Shown: one piece after another, positions 29,536 to 38,457 of the stretch | Position numbering within the stretch: position 1 is the first letter of the stretch | How the letters are laid out: every line of letters starts with the position of its first letter | NCBI GenBank assembly: GCA_020048755.1 | Contig: JAIFMD010000060.1 | Coordinates: forward strand, 1-43,899 | Source of the DNA: Spirochaetota bacterium | Lineage (GTDB): Bacteria; Spirochaetota; Spirochaetia; Treponematales; UBA12059 | Direction of reading: 5' to 3' | Length of the DNA: 43,899 nucleotides | Notes under the pieces: model-generated | Database searches by the model: none | Told to the model about the DNA's origin: nothing | Seen by the model: only the letters and a program-made list of their open reading frames with translations | Translations under genes and position numbers: made by a program

Positions 29536-30688
29536 CATCATCACCGCCAACGACGGCCGGGACATCATGCCCGGAGCCAATGCCCCCGAGAACCGTGAAT
29601 ACAACATGTTCATCGGCCCCAACCACCCCGGCATCGAGGGCAACTTTGCCCTCAAGCTGGTTGTGGAAGGCGATACCATCGTCAGGGCAAAGACCGAGGC
29701 CGGCTTCCTGCATCGTGGCTTCGAGAAACTCATGGAAGAGCGACTGTTCATACAGAACATCGCGATAGTCGCGCGCATCTGCGTGCCGGACCCGGACCCG
29801 AATGAAGAGAACTACGCCCGCGCGATAGAGACGATCGCCAATATCGAAGTGCCGCGCCGCGCGCAGTTCATCCGCGTCCTGGTGCTGGAACTCTCGAGGA
29901 TAGGCAGCCACCTCTTCACCTTCGGCGGCCATGCCGGAACCATAGGCCTGTACACCCTGCCCAACTGGAGCATCTCCGACCGCGACCGTGTCCTTGAGCT
30001 GTTCGAGGAACTGACCGGGGGCCGCGTGTACCACATCTACAACATGCCAGGCGGCGTGAGGCGCGACCTGCCCAGCGGCTTCAAGCAACGCGTGCTCGAC
30101 GTTATGTCATACATCGAGGAAAGGCTGCCTGAATACGACGACATCTTCTTCAACAACAAGATACTCCTCAATCGCGCCCAGGGCATCGGCGTGCTCCCGA
30201 AGGACAAGGCGCTCGAGTGGGGCGCTACGGGCCCTGACCTCCGGGGCGCAGGCTTCGCCCACGACGTCCGCAAGGACGATCCGTACGAAGTCTACGGCGA
30301 GCTCGAGTTCGAAGTTCCGACGGGAGAAGCGAGCGATGCGTACAGCCGCCTGATGGTCCGCCGCCGCGAGATAGAACAGTCCATCAGCATAGTCCGGCAA
30401 GTACTGGACAAGATGCCTGAAGGACCTGTCTGGAACAAGCAGCCCAACCCGCTCAAGTGGCGGGTCCCGGCCGGCGACGCCTACGTGCGCACCGAGAGCA
30501 GCAAGGGCGAATACGCCTACTACATGGTCAGCGATGGTGGTATACGCCCCTACCGCGTCCATGTCCGCGGCGCCAGCGTTACCCACGGCGTGCACATCCT
30601 GGAACACATGCTCACGGGCGCCCGCATCGAGGACGCATCGCAGATCATGTTCAGCATGGACGCCTGTCCGCCCGAAGTGGATCGATAG
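29528..30688 (+). CDS. NuoD/MbhL-like large subunit, Mbx-type with half of the NiFe cysteines missing
   Basis: GPNHPGIEGNFALKLVVEGDTIV...HRGFEKLMEER...RVPAGDAYVRTESSKGEYAYYMVSDG; only Cys residues are in ARICVPDPD and MDACPPEVDR. Confidence 0.94.
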   Translation: MSSIITANDGRDIMPGANAPENREYNMFIGPNHPGIEGNFALKLVVEGDTIVRAKTEAGFLHRGFEKLMEERLFIQNIAIVARICVPDPDPNEENYARAIETIANIEVPRRAQFIRVLVLELSRIGSHLFTFGGHAGTIGLYTLPNWSISDRDRVLELFEELTGGRVYHIYNMPGGVRRDLPSGFKQRVLDVMSYIEERLPEYDDIFFNNKILLNRAQGIGVLPKDKALEWGATGPDLRGAGFAHDVRKDDPYEVYGELEFEVPTGEASDAYSRLMVRRREIEQSISIVRQVLDKMPEGPVWNKQPNPLKWRVPAGDAYVRTESSKGEYAYYMVSDGGIRPYRVHVRGASVTHGVHILEHMLTGARIEDASQIMFSMDACPPEVDR

Positions 30689-30697
30689 GAGATACCG

Positions 30698-32908
30698 ATG
30701 GCCATCGACAAGATAGGAAGCATTTTAAGACCCTTTACCGCGCTCAAGCACATCGCGGAAAAGCCGGATACCATCGACGTCCCCAGGCATTACCGGCCGG
30801 CGGCAGAGCGGTACCGTGGTTTTCATGTGAACGATATGGAAAAATGCATAGGTTGCGGCACCTGCGCCGAGATCTGCGACAACGATGCCATCCGCATGGT
30901 GCCAGTCAAAGGCAAGGAGGCCGGAGTCGGCAAGACCCCGTACCGGCCGGCCATAGACTACGGCCGTTGTTGCTGGTGCGCGCTCTGCGTCGACGTATGT
31001 ACGACCAACTCACTGTCCATGACACGGGAATACACGCACATCAGCCCGGACACCAATACCTTCTTCATCCTTCCGGACGAGAAGGGCATCCACGAAAAGG
31101 AATTCCCCACGGGCTGGCATGCCGATGACACGATCAACTTCCTGGACCTGAAGCGGGTTCCCATGGAGGCCCTTTCGGCTGAGGAGCGCGGGGATTCCTT
31201 CATCGAGATAATCAAGGGCTTCAGCAAGGAGCAGGCGAGGAAAGAAGCCAGTCGTTGCGTATCATGCGGACTCTGCACGGCTGCCTGCCCAGCGCACATG
31301 AACATTCCCGAGTACATCGACGCCATCTGGAACGATGACCTTACCGAATCAGGCAGGCAGATGTACAAGACAAACCCGCTGCCCGATGTCTGCGGCCGCA
31401 TCTGCACCCACGCGTGCGAGACCGCGTGCAGCATAGGCGTCCGCGGAGAACCAATCAGCATCCGCTGGCTCAAACGCTACGCTATGGACCAGATACCTGC
31501 CAGCCAGCTGGACACCCTCCTTACCCAGAACGTGGTCAAGCAGGGTTCGCAGAGCGTCGCCGTCGTCGGTGCCGGACCGGCAGGCCTTGCCGCCGCCTAC
31601 TACCTGGTGCTGATGGGATACAGGGTCACCGTATTCGAGAAGCACCCCAAGGCGGGAGGCATGATGCGGTACGGCATGCCCGAGTACCGCCTGCCCTATG
31701 AGGCGATTGACAAGGACATAGACTTCATCCTGTCGCTCGGCGTTGAACTGAAGACCGGCATCACGGTAGGCAAGGACCTGCCCCTCGATGCGGTCCAGAA
31801 GGATTTCGATGTCGTCATCATGGCCACCGGCTTTCACGGAGGGCGCAGCACCAGGGTTCCCGGAACAGATCACACCATGGTGTTCCAGGCCGTGGACCTC
31901 CTTGCGCGCATCACCAAGGGCGACAAATTTCCGGTTGAGAAGGAAATCGTAGTCATCGGCGGCGGCAACGTCGCCATGGACATAGCCCGCAGCCTCGCAC
32001 GCTTGCAGAAGAAGCAGTACGGCGAGGTCAGGCTCACCGTCACCTGCCTTGAAACCCGCGACATCATGCCTGCAGACGATGAGGAGATCGAGGAAGGCAC
32101 CGAGGAAGGTATCGTCTTCAAACCCGGGCGGGGTCCTGAGGAAATCATCATAGAAGACGGTGTCATCACCGGGCTCAAGACCAGCCGCTGTGTGCGGGTG
32201 TTCAATGACCAGAAGATGTTTGCCCCCGAGTTCGACAAGAATGACATAGAGGTATACAAAGGTGCCCAGATCATAGAAGCCATAGGCCAGGGACCCGAGT
32301 TCGATGTCTTTGCCCCCTTCACCGCATCACTTGAGATGGCCGGCAGGCGCATCAAGGTAGATGAGTACTTCCAGTCATCGCAGCCCTGGCTGTTTGTTGT
32401 CGGAGACATCATCAAAGGCCCCAACCTCATCACCGGTGTGGAGACTGGCCACCAGGCCGCGCTCGGCGTAGACTATTATCTGGGCAAACGCGCCAGGGAC
32501 GAGATAACCCGCATCGACGAGATGCTGGGCATCGCGCTGGCATTCCAGAAGGACCAGGTTGCACAGCTTGAAAAAGCACCGCGGTTGCCGGAACTCGCCG
32601 GTCTGCTCGCAATTGAGAAAACGAATCTGGGCATCGTGGAGGCTCTGCTCTCAGGCCGCAACACACGGATACACCTGCGGCAGGAACTGTCCCGCGTCAT
32701 GAGGCGCCGTGACTATGCCTACCTTGAAGCCCTGGCCCGGATTCCGGCAGGACCGGGTGCGGTCGAAGCGGTAGCGGTGAGGGCGAAGGCCGGCTTCCAC
32801 CTGTATACAGACATGCTTTTCCTTACGAAAAGCAAGGAACTCGAGTTTGCCATGGATACCCTGCGGGACCATTACCGCAGCCTGGCCGAGCGGTTCCAGA
32901 CCATGTAA
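30698..32908 (+). CDS. Fusion: NuoI/MbxN-type 2x[4Fe-4S] ferredoxin + GltD/NfnB-like FAD-NAD(P) oxidoreductase + uncharacterised C-terminal domain
   Basis: CIGCGTCAEIC and CCWCALCVDVC; GltD-type CVSCGLCTAAC...CGRICTHACETAC; FAD VVGAGPAGLAAAYYLVLMGYRVTVFE; NAD(P) VIGGGNVAMDIARS; one 736-aa ORF. Confidence 0.93.
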   Translation: MAIDKIGSILRPFTALKHIAEKPDTIDVPRHYRPAAERYRGFHVNDMEKCIGCGTCAEICDNDAIRMVPVKGKEAGVGKTPYRPAIDYGRCCWCALCVDVCTTNSLSMTREYTHISPDTNTFFILPDEKGIHEKEFPTGWHADDTINFLDLKRVPMEALSAEERGDSFIEIIKGFSKEQARKEASRCVSCGLCTAACPAHMNIPEYIDAIWNDDLTESGRQMYKTNPLPDVCGRICTHACETACSIGVRGEPISIRWLKRYAMDQIPASQLDTLLTQNVVKQGSQSVAVVGAGPAGLAAAYYLVLMGYRVTVFEKHPKAGGMMRYGMPEYRLPYEAIDKDIDFILSLGVELKTGITVGKDLPLDAVQKDFDVVIMATGFHGGRSTRVPGTDHTMVFQAVDLLARITKGDKFPVEKEIVVIGGGNVAMDIARSLARLQKKQYGEVRLTVTCLETRDIMPADDEEIEEGTEEGIVFKPGRGPEEIIIEDGVITGLKTSRCVRVFNDQKMFAPEFDKNDIEVYKGAQIIEAIGQGPEFDVFAPFTASLEMAGRRIKVDEYFQSSQPWLFVVGDIIKGPNLITGVETGHQAALGVDYYLGKRARDEITRIDEMLGIALAFQKDQVAQLEKAPRLPELAGLLAIEKTNLGIVEALLSGRNTRIHLRQELSRVMRRRDYAYLEALARIPAGPGAVEAVAVRAKAGFHLYTDMLFLTKSKELEFAMDTLRDHYRSLAERFQTM

Positions 32909-32930
32909 TCATACCTCGTCCAATCGTTAA

Positions 32931-32968
32931 GCCCGCCTGGAGACCATTGGTCTTCAGGCGGGCCTTTT
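32931..32968 (+). terminator. Intrinsic terminator at end of Mbx-like cluster
   Basis: GCCCGCCTGGAGACC-ATT-GGTCTTCAGGCGGGC followed by cTTTTT; 15-bp stem with one wobble. Confidence 0.92.
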
Positions 32969-32982
32969 TGTCCGCTCCGGCC

Positions 32983-33819
32983 TCAGCGGTATTCCAGTTC
33001 CAGTCCGACGCCGACCTCTGACACCGGCAGGCTGGCAGCCAGGCTCATCCTGGCTGCGAAGTCAGTACAGTGACAGGGATGGAGGGACCGCGGGTTCAAG
33101 GCACCAAGCCGGCTGGCCGTAAACCCGAGCCGCTCGTCGGTAGCGCCGAGCAGGTGAAAACCTCCTACAATGTCGACGACACGGTCATCGCCGCAGACCC
33201 GGACCGCGTGTTCGACGATGTTGACGATGCCGGCATGCGAGCAGCCCGTGATGACGACGACCCCCTCGCTCCCCTTCCAGGCTATCGCGGTGTCATCGGG
33301 CAGCAGGTCGGGGATGGTGCCACCGGGGCGATCGGTCTCGCCGATGGGCGTGGCGCCTTCGATACTGCCCTGCCTCGGGATTTCTCCCAGGAATACAAAG
33401 CCGCCGCCCAGGTCCAGCGGCTCGCCCGAAAGGCGCGGTTCGAAATGGCCGGCAAGCTCATCCAGAGCCACGGGAGAACCGATGGACAGGCTGCCGTACC
33501 GCTTGGGGTCAAAGGCACGCGGGTGTGCCACGAGCAGGGGCAACCCGGCATGCTGCCGGCCGCTTGCCGCCGTTGTATCACGGGCAAGCAAGTGCCGGAG
33601 CCCTCCTGTGTGGTCGTCATGGCCATGCGAGATGACGACCGCGTCCACCGTGGCAAGATCGAGCCCGAGGGCCGCGGCATTGTCCAGAAAAATGCCGGAG
33701 TAGCCGGTGTCGAACAGGATGCGCGTTCCATTGGATTCAAGCAGGCACGAGAAGCCAGGCTCGCCTAGATAGTAGCGGTCTATGATGGTGTTGTTGTCGA
33801 CAAGTATGGTGAGTTTCAA
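32983..33819 (-). CDS. MBL-fold metallohydrolase
   Basis: VVISHGHDDHTGGLRHLL (HxHxDH), VVITGCSHAGIVN, DIVGGFHL; TTG start at 33819 after GGAGGA. Confidence 0.88.
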   Translation of the reverse strand: MKLTILVDNNTIIDRYYLGEPGFSCLLESNGTRILFDTGYSGIFLDNAAALGLDLATVDAVVISHGHDDHTGGLRHLLARDTTAASGRQHAGLPLLVAHPRAFDPKRYGSLSIGSPVALDELAGHFEPRLSGEPLDLGGGFVFLGEIPRQGSIEGATPIGETDRPGGTIPDLLPDDTAIAWKGSEGVVVITGCSHAGIVNIVEHAVRVCGDDRVVDIVGGFHLLGATDERLGFTASRLGALNPRSLHPCHCTDFAARMSLAASLPVSEVGVGLELEYR

Positions 33820-34006
33820 GCATTCCTCCGGAGCACACCGTCCGCGGCCCGTATCAGGATTCCACAGCACCGCGCATGCTGCTGCATTGTATCGTCATCG
33901 TCACGATCGCGCAAACACCGGCACCTGCATACGGGCTGCATATCGACTGCATAAATAGTGATTTAATTGTCACTTGACTAATTATAAGTCCACAAGTAAG
34001 GATTGC

Positions 34007-34036
34007 GTGTCCAGGCGCTACGAGCGCGCAGGACAC
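34007..34036 (+). promoter_or_regulatory. Stem-loop in leader of OFA transporter gene
   Basis: GTGTCC-AG-GCGCT-ACG-AGCGC-GCA-GGACAC nested inverted repeats about 30 nt before the ATG. Confidence 0.5.
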
Positions 34037-34067
34037 ATCATCTTTTGATCACCCGCAGGGAGCTTCA

Positions 34068-35318
34068 ATGAACAAACCGAGCAAGGCAGTCGGCATCCTG
34101 GTCGCCGGAACCGGCATCAACCTTACCATCGGATTCCTGTACGCGTGGAGCGTATTCAAGAAGGCCATGGTGGCCAACTGGGGCTGGACCCACAGCGAGG
34201 CCAACGCGGCGTATACCGTCGCGATCGTCATCTGGGCTGTGGCCCTGCTGATCGCCGGCGTCGTCCAGGACAGGATCGGGCCCAGGCGGGTCATACAGAT
34301 CGGCGTGTTCCTCGTCGGCACGGGCCTCATCGCGTCGAGCTTCTTCCAGACGCCCCTGGCCATGATCATCACGGTCGGCGTCATCGTAGCCACCGGCATA
34401 GGCTTCACCTACGGTTGCGTCACGCCGATGGCGATGAAGTGGTTCCACCCCTCGAAAAAAGGCATGGTCTCGGGCATCACCGTCGCCGGCTTCGGCGTCG
34501 CCGCCGTGTACCTCGCACCCCTGACGAGCGCCCTCATCAAGAATTTCGGCATATCACGGTCATTCCTCATCCTGGGCATCGGCATACTCGCCATAGCCCA
34601 GCCCCTCTCCTTCATCGTAAACAACCCCAAGCCCGGCTATGTTCCCGAGGTACTGGTAGTCGCGGCGGGCAAGAAGAGGCGCAAGAAGCTTGACGGCTAC
34701 AACTATACCTGGCGGCAGATGGTCAGGACGCCGGCTTTCTACATCCTCTGGTTCATGTTCGTGCTGTCATCCTCCGCTGGCGTCATGATGATAGGCCACC
34801 TGGCCTCAATAGCCACGAGCCAGGCCAACATCCTCAACTCGGCCTACATCGTTTCGCTGCTGGCCATCAGCAACGCCTCCGGCCGCGTCGGTGGCGGTAT
34901 GCTGTCAGACCGCATAGGCAGGCGCAATACGATGCTGATAGTCTTCAGCACCCAGCTCCTGAACATGCTGGCGTTCTCGTTCTACACGACCGAGCCGCTG
35001 ATCATCCTGGGTACCGTCGTAGCCGGCTTCTCGTACGGCTCGCTGATGTCCACCTTTCCGTCCATCACCTCGGACAACTTTGGCATGAAGAGCTACGGTG
35101 CCAACTACGGCGTGCTCTACACAGCCTGGGGCGTCTCGGGCGTGCTCGGCCCGCTCATAGCCGGCTGGGCGATCGACGTGACCAAGTCATATTCCCTGGC
35201 CTACATCATCTCGGCGGTCCTCCTCGGTGTGGCCATCGTGCTGGGCCTTATCCTCAAGCCGGTACACACCGCGCCCAAAGGCACCAACGACAAGCCCGTG
35301 ACGCTGGCGACAACATAA
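34068..35318 (+). CDS. MFS transporter, OFA (oxalate/formate antiporter-like) family
   Basis: GTGINLTIGFLYAWSVFKKAM, ASSFFQTPLAMIITVGVIVATGIGFTYGCVTPMAMKWFHPSKKGMVSGI. Confidence 0.9.
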   Translation: MNKPSKAVGILVAGTGINLTIGFLYAWSVFKKAMVANWGWTHSEANAAYTVAIVIWAVALLIAGVVQDRIGPRRVIQIGVFLVGTGLIASSFFQTPLAMIITVGVIVATGIGFTYGCVTPMAMKWFHPSKKGMVSGITVAGFGVAAVYLAPLTSALIKNFGISRSFLILGIGILAIAQPLSFIVNNPKPGYVPEVLVVAAGKKRRKKLDGYNYTWRQMVRTPAFYILWFMFVLSSSAGVMMIGHLASIATSQANILNSAYIVSLLAISNASGRVGGGMLSDRIGRRNTMLIVFSTQLLNMLAFSFYTTEPLIILGTVVAGFSYGSLMSTFPSITSDNFGMKSYGANYGVLYTAWGVSGVLGPLIAGWAIDVTKSYSLAYIISAVLLGVAIVLGLILKPVHTAPKGTNDKPVTLATT

Positions 35319-35350
35319 AGACCAGACTGCGACCTGACCCGGGGCGGAAG

Positions 35351-36778
35351 GTGGACAGTCGTCCGCTTTCCGCCTATTTTATACACCACATGAAACGCCC
35401 CGCCCTCCTCCACCTGTACGTCTCATGCTTTCCGCTGCTTTTCGCAGCCGCCCTGGCAGTCGAGGCAGGACTTGTAACAGTCGACAGCATCCGTCTGCCG
35501 GTAGCCGCGCTGAACGCCGTATTCATCGTTCTGGCGCTGATCCCGGTCAGGGGCTACGTGCTCGCCGTATCGACGATATGCATGGCAGCCGCGGCACTCA
35601 TAGCACTGGCGTACCGGGTACCGTTCGCTGAGGCGGCGGCGGCTTTCAATAAAAGTGCCGGCATCATTGCCTTCATCGCCGTCGTGCCGGCGCTGGCCAT
35701 TCCCATCAGTTCCGGCCGTCACGGCAACTCCAGCCGCCTGGTTCGCAGGCTGACCGGCTTCCTGGCTCTCGCGGGCATCGAGCTCCTCATGGCCATTGCG
35801 CTCAATATCGGTTCCATCCCCACCATGCAGAAACTGCTGGACAAGTCCCGCCTGCCAAGGCGTTACCTTTCGCTGGTGTATTCCGCGGGGTACTCGTCGT
35901 ACATGGTGCTGTCTCCTTTTGACGGGCTCATCAACGCACTGATACTGGCGGCGGGAACCACCTACGCGGGCTACTTTACGCGGGGGCTTGCAATGACGGC
36001 AGCCATCATGGCCGCGGGGTGCCTGCTCTTGCTGACCGACAGCAAGCTTGCCCGTGACGAGGCTTCCGCCAGGGAAGCCGCAGGGCAGGAAACCACCGGG
36101 GCTGGCACCCTGGACTCCAGTGCGCTCGCTGGAACAGCGCAGGCGAGGCCGGGCCGCAAGATACTGGAACTCGCAACGCACATCGTCGCCATGATAGCCG
36201 CATCGGCGGTGGCCCTCCGCCTCGCCAAGCCGGACAATCCTGCCGTGATGACGGCCCTCGTCATCCTGGCCTGGTCGTTCCTGTGGACGAAGCTGCTGGG
36301 CATACCCTGGGGCCGTATCATACAAAGCGGACACGAATACGCCCTGGCACTGGCGGGCTTCAGAGCCTTCCTGCCCTTCCTGGTGTCGGCCGGCTTCCTG
36401 GGGGCGATGTTCGCCTTTACGCCTATAAAACCGCTGCTGGGCGGGCTCCTCGCGTCGATGTCCGGATTGCCACGGTACTTCACGCTGCAGGCCATCATAC
36501 TGGCAACAGCGCTCCTCTCCCTGGCCGGCGTGCACATGATGATAACCGTCGCGGCCATAGCCGCCGCCATGGATCCCGTAGCGCTCGGCCTGTCCAACCC
36601 CGGCTTCGCGCTCCTCCTCCTGACCTGCTGGTACGTTGCAATGAACGTCTCGCCCTTCGTGCCGTTCTCCGCCGTCGTCGGCGAGGCGATAGGCGAGAAA
36701 CCGGCAACGGTGGCGCTGCGCTACAACGTCAGGATGTCGCTGCTCATGCTGGTGGTGGCACCGCTGTTGATACGGTAG
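35351..36778 (+). CDS. Multi-pass membrane permease, DUF401-like
   Basis: Many hydrophobic segments, GYSSYMVLSPFDGLINALILAAGTTYAGYFTRG; GTG start at 35351 or ATG at 35390. Confidence 0.6.
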   Translation: MDSRPLSAYFIHHMKRPALLHLYVSCFPLLFAAALAVEAGLVTVDSIRLPVAALNAVFIVLALIPVRGYVLAVSTICMAAAALIALAYRVPFAEAAAAFNKSAGIIAFIAVVPALAIPISSGRHGNSSRLVRRLTGFLALAGIELLMAIALNIGSIPTMQKLLDKSRLPRRYLSLVYSAGYSSYMVLSPFDGLINALILAAGTTYAGYFTRGLAMTAAIMAAGCLLLLTDSKLARDEASAREAAGQETTGAGTLDSSALAGTAQARPGRKILELATHIVAMIAASAVALRLAKPDNPAVMTALVILAWSFLWTKLLGIPWGRIIQSGHEYALALAGFRAFLPFLVSAGFLGAMFAFTPIKPLLGGLLASMSGLPRYFTLQAIILATALLSLAGVHMMITVAAIAAAMDPVALGLSNPGFALLLLTCWYVAMNVSPFVPFSAVVGEAIGEKPATVALRYNVRMSLLMLVVAPLLIR

Positions 36779-36839
36779 ACACACTGAAGTTGATTGCCCC
36801 CAGCCCCACAAACCGGTACAATGACATCAGGTATCATCA

Positions 36840-38369
36840 GTGAAAATTCGAATCAAACCGACCGCCGTACGGGCCTTCGTGCTCGTCTTCCTCATCATGG
36901 CGCAACTCGCTCTTGTAGCCTTTACAATCTGGACCACCAGCAAAGTCTCCATTTATATCGATGCCGCACTTTCACTCATCAGCCTCTTCGTCGTCCTGTA
37001 CATAGTCAAGACCAGATCCGACCCTTCGTACAAGCTTACCTGGTCGATCCTCATACTCCTCATGCCCGTCTTTGGCGGTCTCTTCTACCTGCTCTTCGGA
37101 CTCCAGCCGTGGTCACACAGACTGAGGCGCAGGATGACGTCGCTGGAGGCAGCTGCGAGGCCGCACCTCAAACAGGATGCGGCTGTGATGGCTTCTGTCT
37201 CTGCATTGCGGTCTGATTTTGAAAGACAGGCACGGTACCTCTCGGAGACAGCCGGATTTCCGGTGTATGGTTCTTCTGATGCCGAGCACCTCAAGTCCGG
37301 TGAGGCACAATTTGAAAGCCTTCAGACCGAGCTGGCCAAGGCAGAGCGCTTCATATTCCTTGAATATTTCATAATCGAAGAAGGCCTCATGTGGAATACC
37401 ATACTCGGCATCCTGGTGGAGAAAGCCGCGAAAGGCCTGGACGTGCGGGTACTGTACGACGGCATCGGATGCATCATCACGCTGCCCCCGGATTACCCTG
37501 CGAAACTCGAAAGCCTGGGCATCGAGTGCGCTGTGTTCAACCCGGCGAGCGCGGTGCCGTCGACCATCCTCAACAACCGCGACCACCGCAAGCTCGTCAT
37601 CATCGACGGCTCCGTCGCGTTTACCGGCGGTGTCAACATGGCCGACGAGTACATCAACAAGATCGAGAAATTCGGACACTGGAAGGACGCTGCCGTCGTC
37701 GTGAAAGGAGCCGCAGTCGAGAGCCTTACCATCATGTTCATCAACATGTGGAACCTCCAGACGAAAGGCTGCACCGGCTACGAGGCCTTCCTGAACAACC
37801 GTCTTCCCCTGACCGGGAGCGATGTGTTCGTACAGCCATACGCTGACAGCCCCCTGGACGACGAGAGCGTCGGCGAGTCCGTATACATGAACATCGTCAA
37901 TGCCGCCCGATCATATATTTATATAACAACTCCATATCTCATCGTGGACCATACCATGATGACCGCGATCTGCCTTGCGGCCAAGAGCGGCGTTGATGTA
38001 CGGATTATCGCGCCGCGGCACTGGGACAAATGGTATGCGCACATGGCTACCCGCTCGTACTACGACGAACTCGTGGCGGCTGGCGTCAAGTTGTACGAGT
38101 ACGTGGATGGCTTCATGCATGCCAAAACCTTCGTGTCCGACGATATCGTCGCAGTCATAGGCACGACCAACCTGGACTACCGCAGCCTCTTTCTGCACTA
38201 CGAGTGTGGTGTGTTACTGTACGGTGGCCGGGCCGTGTCCTCGGTGCGCGATGACTTCGAGCATACACTGGAACGCTGCGATCCCGTAGCTCCTGGCGAG
38301 TATCGCCCCAGGAACATCGTCTCTCGGTTGTTCCTGCAGGCGCTCAGACTGATCGCGCCACTGATGTAG
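36840..38369 (+). CDS. cls: Cardiolipin synthase (phospholipase D superfamily)
   Basis: Two HKD motifs: NRDHRKLVIIDGSVAFTGGVN and FMHAKTFVSDDIVAVIGTTNLDYRS; N-terminal TM helices; GTG start. Confidence 0.94.
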   Translation: MKIRIKPTAVRAFVLVFLIMAQLALVAFTIWTTSKVSIYIDAALSLISLFVVLYIVKTRSDPSYKLTWSILILLMPVFGGLFYLLFGLQPWSHRLRRRMTSLEAAARPHLKQDAAVMASVSALRSDFERQARYLSETAGFPVYGSSDAEHLKSGEAQFESLQTELAKAERFIFLEYFIIEEGLMWNTILGILVEKAAKGLDVRVLYDGIGCIITLPPDYPAKLESLGIECAVFNPASAVPSTILNNRDHRKLVIIDGSVAFTGGVNMADEYINKIEKFGHWKDAAVVVKGAAVESLTIMFINMWNLQTKGCTGYEAFLNNRLPLTGSDVFVQPYADSPLDDESVGESVYMNIVNAARSYIYITTPYLIVDHTMMTAICLAAKSGVDVRIIAPRHWDKWYAHMATRSYYDELVAAGVKLYEYVDGFMHAKTFVSDDIVAVIGTTNLDYRSLFLHYECGVLLYGGRAVSSVRDDFEHTLERCDPVAPGEYRPRNIVSRLFLQALRLIAPLM

Positions 38370-38457
38370 AAAAGATTGCACATCCGATAATACGTACTGC
38401 ATGACGACCCGTGGTCAAACTCTTGAAGGCCTCGCTGTGCGTTGATAAACTCCATAT

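Noticed and set aside
21650-32908. Calling the cluster a hydrogen-evolving Mbh hydrogenase or ordinary complex I
   Set aside because: The large subunit lacks two of the four NiFe cysteines; there are two MrpD-like subunits; NuoE/F/G/A/J are absent; and Mrp E/F/G/B/C-like subunits are present. Mbx/MBS-like fits better.
35423-36811. 462-aa minus-strand ORF
   Set aside because: Antisense to the multi-pass permease; Gln/Arg/His-rich shadow translation with no domain.
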